Shown in pieces: positions 6,797-11,163 of a stretch of DNA of 11,163 nt (position 1 is its first letter; each line of letters starts with the position of its first letter). The notes beneath the pieces were generated by a model that was not told the origin of the DNA, ran no database searches, and was given only the letters and a program-made list of their open reading frames with translations. Source of the stretch: Stephanodiscus triporus (taxonomy: Eukaryota > Bacillariophyta > Thalassiosirophyceae > Thalassiosirales > Thalassiosiraceae). Position numbers and translations under genes: made by a program. The stretch lies in NCBI GenBank assembly GCA_036939755.1, contig JALLAZ010000941.1, positions 1-11,163 of the forward strand. The letters run 5' to 3'.

Positions 6797-7618
6797 ATGA
6801 GACGATCACAATCTTCCTCCACCGGCATATCAGCCTCCCAACCGAGGCGGACCATCTTCCACCATCTTTCCGACGACGACGACGTCAGCCATCGGAATCT
6901 CCTCGGCGACCCCCTCCTCCTCAGGTCCCCGAACGCCCGGGCCGTCGCCTCCGGCCGATCCCTCCTCGACAGGCCGGGACCCATCGGTTCCTTCACGGCG
7001 TCGGCGGCCGCGACGCCGTTGCCGCCACGCCGACGCGGGACCGAGCCGATCCTCAAATCGTGCCTCAGCTCCTCCGGGGGTAAGTCTTCGAGTGGGAGTC
7101 TCCTCGGGATGTCATCGTCGTCGACGACGACGACCCCCGCCGCCAGAAAGGAGAACGAGGAATTCGACGTCGTGACGAAGCGCAACGTCTCCTTCTCCCA
7201 CACGCGCGTTCGGGAGTACGAGGTAACGCTTGGGGACAACCCGTCGGTGTCTTCCGGGGCGCCGCTGAGCCTCGGCTGGCGGTACGATCCCCGGGAGCGG
7301 ATAGTTAGCCTGGAGGAGGCCAAGGACGGGCTCGACGGCGACGGAAATGACAACGACGACGGTGGGGTCAACAAGGCCAACAGTGCGACTAGGTCCAGGT
7401 GGCAGCTGAAGCTGTCGGACCGGGAACGACAATCGCGTATCGCGTCACACCCGGACGTGTCGACGGAGGACCTCCTCAACGTCTTGGCGTCGGTGGCGCG
7501 GACGAAGCTCGAACGGAAGCAGACGTTGAACGAGGCGATGGAGGCGAAGAAGAGGACACCGTCGTCGCCGCGCTCGCCCGTGATTTGGATTCCATCTCTC
7601 TTCGCGAATGCGCCGTGA
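6797..7618 (+). CDS. Conserved diatom-type hypothetical protein with VREY/LGDNPSVS block and possible PP1-docking motifs
   Basis: The 273-residue protein begins Ser/Arg-rich and low complexity to about residue 120. A conserved block follows at 129-161: RNVSFSHTRVREYEVTLGD, then NPSVSSGAPLSLGW. A charged C-terminal helix region comes next (WQLKLSDRERQSRIASH, about 209-225; then LLNVLASVARTKLERKQTL), with a short hydrophobic end. I associate the V-x-F-S ... VREY ... LGDNPSV ... LGW block with many diatom and stramenopile proteins of unknown function. RNVSF (129-133) fits the RVxF docking consensus of protein phosphatase 1 partners. PILKS (84-88), about 40 residues earlier, resembles the SILK motif, which usually lies N-terminal to RVxF in PP1 regulators. 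A PP1-regulatory role is inference only. The frame is uninterrupted, and the start is the first ATG after an A/C-rich leader. Confidence 0.75.
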   Translation: MRRSQSSSTGISASQPRRTIFHHLSDDDDVSHRNLLGDPLLLRSPNARAVASGRSLLDRPGPIGSFTASAAATPLPPRRRGTEPILKSCLSSSGGKSSSGSLLGMSSSSTTTTPAARKENEEFDVVTKRNVSFSHTRVREYEVTLGDNPSVSSGAPLSLGWRYDPRERIVSLEEAKDGLDGDGNDNDDGGVNKANSATRSRWQLKLSDRERQSRIASHPDVSTEDLLNVLASVARTKLERKQTLNEAMEAKKRTPSSPRSPVIWIPSLFANAP

Positions 7619-8392
7619 AGGAAGAGGGGAGATCGTCTTCGGGACTATGCTGGGGACTGGGGACTGAATCGCAATGGACACGGAACACACATGTATAATG
7701 ATTACATAACTCATCATTCCTATTCACGAAATCCTTCCGCTTCCGTTCGATGTACTTGGAGAGATTTCAACTCCTATGCAACATGGAGAAGTTCCATTCC
7801 ATTTTGGTGGTACATACTTAGTACAAGCAGGAGGCGACTTCAACGTAACCCTTCCCACATTTCCGCTCGTAATCTAATGAAAATGACAATCAAAACCCTG
7901 GCTTCACATTACGGTATTCCACGACATAAGACCATGGTGCTCATGCCTCATCAGATTCTCCTCACCATTAAATCATCATTGCCAATTCATGCAAAAAGAA
8001 AAGCTTTATCCTCATGGTCATCAAAATCATCATACTCCCCACGAGTGAGGGCCATGATGGCCCCCCTGCCCCCCTCTCTGCGGCCAAAAATCCTCATCGA
8101 CGAAATCCAGTTCCTCACTTCACTGCCCCTTCCCTACTTACCACAGATGCCATTGATGCTAAAGCTTGATGAATTGTCCTCTCTTCCTTTTTTGTTTTTA
8201 TCAGAAGAAAGGCAAAGTAACAAAAGAAAGAACTTGAACATGTTGTCAATGATCAGTAATCAGCACAGCAATCATTACACTTCACTTCATTTCCAAAAGC
8301 TCTGGCTTTTATGCATGTTCACTTATTCCACAGGTGACAAAATCCAGTGCCCTGATACGATATGAGGAATGAGGCCACTGAGCGCCACCGCT
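7619..8392. other. Long spacer downstream of the 6797 gene
   Basis: No convincing gene. A stop-to-stop frame at 7710-7877 (plus) gives 55 codons of ordinary-looking, non-repetitive protein (PFDVLGEISTPMQHGEVPF, then HFGGTYLVQAGGDFNV), but no early ATG and no family I recognise. A 224-codon frame from 7691 in another phase is Ser/Leu/His-rich and looks like chance. The region is AT-richer than the genes and may include the 3' UTR of the upstream gene. Confidence 0.45.
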
Positions 8393-8478
8393 CACCACAA
8401 CCACCACCACCACCACCACCACCACTACCACCACCGCCACCATAACCCACATCTGCCTGCCATTACCATTACCATTAC
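8393..8478. repeat. CAC trinucleotide microsatellite and short ATTACC repeat
   Basis: A (CAC)n run, slightly interrupted, covers 8393-8442. About 15 bases later come three copies of the hexamer ATTACC (about 8459-8478). In one plus frame it would read as poly-His; this is a simple repeat, not evidence of a gene. Confidence 0.88.
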
Positions 8479-8668
8479 GGTTTACAAGCTTTGTTTCATC
8501 CATATCTCTGTGTATTATGGTATTCCACCGGCCAAAATGGAGTTGTTGATTGGTTTAACTAGCCTGGATAAATTAAATTTGGTTTTATCTATAATTATTA
8601 TAGTATTGCACCATTACTTAGATTTATGACTTGTTTAGTGAGTGGTTCACGGTGGTTCTGTAGCCCCA

Positions 8669-8688
8669 ACATGTATGTACATACATGT
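8669..8688. repeat. Perfect 20-bp palindrome
   Basis: ACATGTATGTACATACATGT reads identically on both strands with no spacer. It lies immediately before the repeat array starting near 8699. A related but shorter palindrome (ATATGTACATAT, 9788-9799) sits beside the isolated inverted copy at 9740-9802. Confidence 0.92.
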
Positions 8689-8698
8689 AGATATGTTT

Positions 8699-9095
8699 GT
8701 CCCCAAGAAATTGGAATGAACCCCAAACCGATTCTGGGACTGCCCGATGTGGAATATTGACAAATCCATACCCAAACAGATTCGGGGATCCCCGAACCGA
8801 AATGGGGTCCCAGATATGAATGCCGTTCCAATTTGGGGACTCAAACCTAAAGTCCCAAATTGGAACGAACCCCAAACCAATTCTGGTTAGTGACTGAACA
8901 ATCCCCATTTCGGCTTGGGGATGCCCGTTTTGGTATGGGGATGTCTTGATCCCCATTTCAGTTTGGGGATTCCCGAATGGATATGGAGATTCTTGCGACG
9001 TGCATCCCCGTTTTAGTTTGGGGATCCCCATTTTGGTATCATTGGTATCCCCATTTTGGTTTGGGGACCCCCAAACCAAAACTGGGAGTCCCCGT
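8699..9095. repeat. Array of degenerate ~20-bp palindrome-ended units
   Basis: Repeated units begin TCCCC and end GGGGA around a T-rich core, consensus close to TCCCCATTTTGGTTTGGGGA or its complement. Plus-orientation examples start near 8901, 8922, 8948, 9003, 9025 and 9046. Complement-orientation examples (CCCCAAACC-x-ATTCTGG) start near 8721, 8870 and 9068. A longer 35-base direct repeat is at 8701-8737 and 8852-8886. Orientation flips between the left part (CCCCAAA reading) and the right part (TTTGGGG reading). Translated, it yields monotonous FG-x-P peptides in some frames, which I take as a by-product of the repeat. Confidence 0.85.
8824..8867. repeat. Strong hairpin within the array
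   Basis: CGTTCCAATTTGGGGAC (8824-8840) pairs with GTCCCAAATTGGAACG (8852-8867), with one bulged G and an 11-base loop. It lies where the array changes orientation. It would form a stable stem in RNA or in single-stranded DNA. Confidence 0.85.
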
Positions 9096-9739
9096 ATTAA
9101 TTTAAATTTGTCGTCGATGGCCGCAATGTCGTAGATTCGTAGTTCTTGACGAGTTTTGAATCTTTCACATCGTGAGGCATTGGCAAGCAAATCAGGAGGC
9201 AGCAAAGGGGAGGGGGGGTCCGCCGAGCGGGGGGATGCAAAATACAGGTTCGTCGGTAAAAATAATGCTCCGTGTGGCTATTAATCATTTTAACAAAATC
9301 GTTACTTAATTTTTGCATGTCACTTACCATGAATCATTCAATCCTAGGCACGTCCGATTGCTCCCACTGTTTGGATCGGATGCCTCAATTGATTGCAGCA
9401 CGAGTTTTTCCAACCGCATCACGCCGCCGCCGCCGCCACCCTTGCCCCCGCCCCCGCCGTAGACGTCATCATCGTTGCCGTAGCTGTAGTGGTCGTCGTT
9501 GTGTGCCCAACTCCCCCCACTGCCCTCCGTACAATCCAAGATGATCGTCGTCATTCTGCCCGTGCTGATCTCGGTGCATTTTTTGATCATGGCCTTCGTC
9601 CTGTGATGCAAATATTACCCACAGCCTCGCGTCGTCAGAAAGGCAATCCTGCTCCCTGAGTCAAACGATGCACTCGGCAAGAACGAGCGAACGCAAAATG
9701 GCGGGAATGTTGCTATTGCCACGTGTTCTACGGTAGTAT
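9096..9739. other. Gene-free stretch between the array and its inverted outlier
   Basis: It contains G-rich runs (about 9208-9235), a GCC/CCG-rich patch (about 9421-9465) and a 21-codon hydrophobic frame from the ATG at 9541 (MIVVILPVLISVHFLIMAFVL) that ends in TGA and has a stop about 17 codons upstream. Minus-strand 9324-9611 is open (95 codons, Gly-rich middle). Neither is convincing as a gene. Confidence 0.4.
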
Positions 9740-9802
9740 GGGGACTCCCAGTTTCCGAACGGAGTTTGTTCCAATTTGGGGATTAACATATGTACATATC
9801 TA
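9740..9802 (-). repeat. Isolated inverted copy of the array's left edge
   Basis: Read on the minus strand, this begins TAGATATG, continues ATCCCCAAATTGGAACAAAC and ends CTGGGAGTCCCC. That parallels the left edge of the array on the plus strand (8688-8740): TAGATATG, TCCCCAAGAAATTGGAATGAAC, CTGGGACTGCCC. The two ends are thus inverted relative to each other about 1.1 kb apart, as terminal inverted repeats would be. Differences include a longer spacer after TAGATATG here. No clear target-site duplication was seen. Confidence 0.62.
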
Positions 9803-10478
9803 GTTCAACACGCCTCCACCCCAAGCCACAGGACCACATAAGCTAGTGTCGGGGAGGGACACATAAGCGCCCCCCCCCCAAAAAAATTAACAGTAGAGAA
9901 CGATCAACTTGGATTGCATAGGAATAGTAGTGAATGTACTAGACTTTTTCGTCAGCTAGACGGGAACAACCCATTTGACAGAGATTTTCACGTAGGAATA
10001 GTAGAAAGATGTACACAATTTTTAGGAGTTGTGGGGTGGTGACGTGGGAATGAATTGGGGTATCTATTATTTGACATGGGGGCGAAATTCGAAACGACGG
10101 AAATAGCAGTATGTAAATCGCAAAAATGTAACCAAAAGTGACAATTTACTGCCACACCGTAGCGTAGGCATAAGTTAGTGGCAGACCAAAACATAGGAGG
10201 AATATTATCTATTTTCTTACTCTAGAAAAGACAACTGTATTAACACTAATTCACATTTGTCGTGGCCGCTAGTTTTCTATCGCGTCGAAAGACGAGAAAG
10301 TTTCCTCTCCTCTTCTTGCGGCGAGCTCACTCGTTCATATGCTGCCGAGGCCAACAAGAGCAATTATTTTATATATTTTTAGTAAGCTCATTTTCTTCTG
10401 TCAACCGAACTGGATTTTCAAACACCGTGGCAGCCGCCAACACCTCCCTCCCCAAAACGAGTCAATCTCTCAGTAGAA
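9803..10478. other. Spacer and likely promoter of the last gene
   Basis: It contains a C run followed by an A run (about 9871-9886), two copies of AGGAATAGTAG (about 9920 and 9993) and an AT-rich TTTTATATATTTTTAG (about 10367-10382) some 100 bases before the ATG at 10479, which could be a core promoter. The frame of the last gene is open back to a TAA at 10383 but has no earlier ATG. No other gene was seen. Confidence 0.45.
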
Positions 10479-11163
10479 ATGCACATATTCGCCTACTTCA
10501 ACAATGAATCGATCGAAGTGGATCTGAATACGACCACGACGCCTCATAATGCGTCGTATTGCTTTTCGACTGAGTCCTACAGCGAGACGAATGATAGCTC
10601 GCCGATGTCGTACAAGAGCGGCGAGAGCGGGAGAGCAACTGAGGAGTCGGAGGCGTCGGCGTCCTACAGCGAGACGGTTGATAGCTTGACGATGTCGTAC
10701 CAGAGTGGCGAGAGCGAGAGATCAACTGAGAAGTTGGAGTTATCAGGGAAGAAGTCGTCAGCCAATGAGGGAATAGGCAAACCATTTAAACTATTGATGT
10801 CCCCTACGGAAGAAACATCAGCGGTGTCATGGCTCTCGCAAACATTTTCGGAGAGCCGAGAAGATGGAAGAGTTGAAAATTCGGCAGAAGATGTAGACGC
10901 GACATATGCCGGCAGAGAGTCAGAAGACGAAAACGAAAGCGTAGACATGAAGTGCCAAGTGGGAGGGATCGTAAATGCGACTGAAGATATTGGCCACAAA
11001 GCTGAGGGCAACCAAATTATGTGCGCAGTTGACGAAGATGCCAGCAGCGAGGGCCAAGAGAACGAGTGCGTCGTCACGGTAGATGCCAGCATAGAGTCCG
11101 AGGCAGAGAGAACTGTGGCTTCTTCTGACAAACTGGCAGCAATGATGCGCGATCGCGTCCAAG
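10479..11163 (+). CDS. Acidic Ser/Glu-rich hypothetical protein, N-terminal part (cut by window edge)
   Basis: An ATG at 10479 opens a plus frame of 228 codons that reaches the right edge without a stop. Composition is strongly Ser, Glu, Asp and Thr-rich with few hydrophobic runs, suggesting a disordered, acidic region. Residues 33-61 and 62-90 form a tandem repeat (SYSET-x-DS, MSY-x-SGES, then TE). Later residues are further acidic segments (VDATYAGRESEDENESVD and similar). I recognise no domain, and the informative part may lie beyond the window. The minus strand is also open here (10664-11131), but that Ser-rich frame would need an end inside the repeat, and the plus frame runs uninterrupted through the edge. 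The function is unknown. Confidence 0.6.
   Translation, partial: MHIFAYFNNESIEVDLNTTTTPHNASYCFSTESYSETNDSSPMSYKSGESGRATEESEASASYSETVDSLTMSYQSGESERSTEKLELSGKKSSANEGIGKPFKLLMSPTEETSAVSWLSQTFSESREDGRVENSAEDVDATYAGRESEDENESVDMKCQVGGIVNATEDIGHKAEGNQIMCAVDEDASSEGQENECVVTVDASIESEAERTVASSDKLAAMMRDRVQ
10575..10748 (+). repeat. 87-bp in-frame tandem repeat
   Basis: Units at 10575-10661 and 10662-10748 start TCCTACAGCGAGACG and share ATGTCGTAC, GAGAGCG and ACTGAG at matching offsets. The 87-base period is exactly 29 codons, so the duplication keeps the reading frame, which supports this frame being coding. Confidence 0.88.

Noticed and set aside
7080..7146. Good-looking 5' splice site (GTAAGT at 7080) with an AG at 7145-7146 inside the 6797 gene
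   Set aside because: The 67-base interval is not a multiple of three and would put the conserved RNVSF/LGDNPSVS block out of frame with the start. The unspliced frame is open throughout.
8369..8629. His-rich 86-codon plus frame
   Set aside because: The His run is just the CAC microsatellite and the remainder has no protein-like conservation.
8699..9095. CRISPR-like array of palindromic repeats
   Set aside because: Units are degenerate, flip orientation and lack regular unique spacers, and the surrounding genes are eukaryotic.
9541..9606. 21-residue hydrophobic peptide frame
   Set aside because: It could be a transmembrane end, but an in-frame stop lies about 17 codons upstream, no exon junction is apparent and it is short enough to be chance.
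9324..9611. 95-codon minus-strand frame with Gly-rich middle
   Set aside because: Its Gly run is only the complement of a GCC/CCG simple repeat, and no domain is visible.
10664..11131. Minus-strand 155-codon Ser-rich frame
   Set aside because: It mirrors the acidic plus-strand frame, which reaches the window edge and contains an exact 29-codon repeat. The minus frame is probably its shadow, though this is not certain.

Overview
The window looks like nuclear DNA of a stramenopile, most likely a diatom. Three points support this. The genes are eukaryotic: a U-box protein, a makorin-type RING/CCCH protein and the nucleolar ribosome-assembly factor KRI1. The protein at 6797-7618 carries a motif block (VREY ... 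LGDNPSVS ... LGW) that I associate with diatom and other stramenopile hypothetical proteins. A decayed retroelement 3' end resembles GIY-YIG-bearing retroelement proteins common in diatoms. Genes are compact, GC-rich and mostly intronless, full of (GAC)n/(GAA)n-type triplet runs, and separated by AT-richer, repeat-bearing spacers. No bacterial operon structure, tRNA, rRNA or CRISPR array was seen.

Layout. 1-351 (-): N-terminal part of a U-box protein that runs off the left edge. 352-726: shared divergent promoter region holding a nested inverted repeat (605-682). 727-1557 (+): short makorin-like RING + CCCH protein. 1604-1780: an internally deleted tandem copy of that gene's own 3' end. 2025-4631 (-): KRI1 homologue, convergent with the makorin-like gene, with two reading-frame problems near its 5' end. 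4632-5184: spacer with a sharp change in base composition. 5185-6306 (+): retroelement 3' fragment with GIY-YIG-type nuclease remains, kept in one frame but broken by three stops. 6797-7618 (+): conserved hypothetical protein with possible PP1-docking motifs. 7619-10478: about 2.9 kb without a convincing gene, containing microsatellites, a perfect 20-bp palindrome, a 0.4-kb array of roughly 20-bp palindrome-ended units, a strong hairpin, and an inverted outlying copy of the array's edge at 9740-9802. 10479-11163 (+): start of an acidic Ser/Glu-rich protein with a 29-codon tandem repeat, running off the right edge.

How things fit together. The U-box gene and the makorin-like gene are divergent neighbours and both encode likely ubiquitin ligases, so a shared regulatory region is possible. 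KRI1 acts in 40S ribosome assembly and has no evident link to them. The most notable signals are: (i) the duplicated makorin 3' end, where the second copy keeps an acidic/aromatic tail frame that the first copy has lost through one extra base; (ii) a KRI1 5' end whose conserved part has no in-frame ATG and no AG acceptor that could supply one; (iii) the palindromic repeat array with an inverted distal copy, a possible undescribed foldback-type element; and (iv) the putative PP1-docking arrangement in the conserved diatom-type protein. I found no clear multi-gene novel system.
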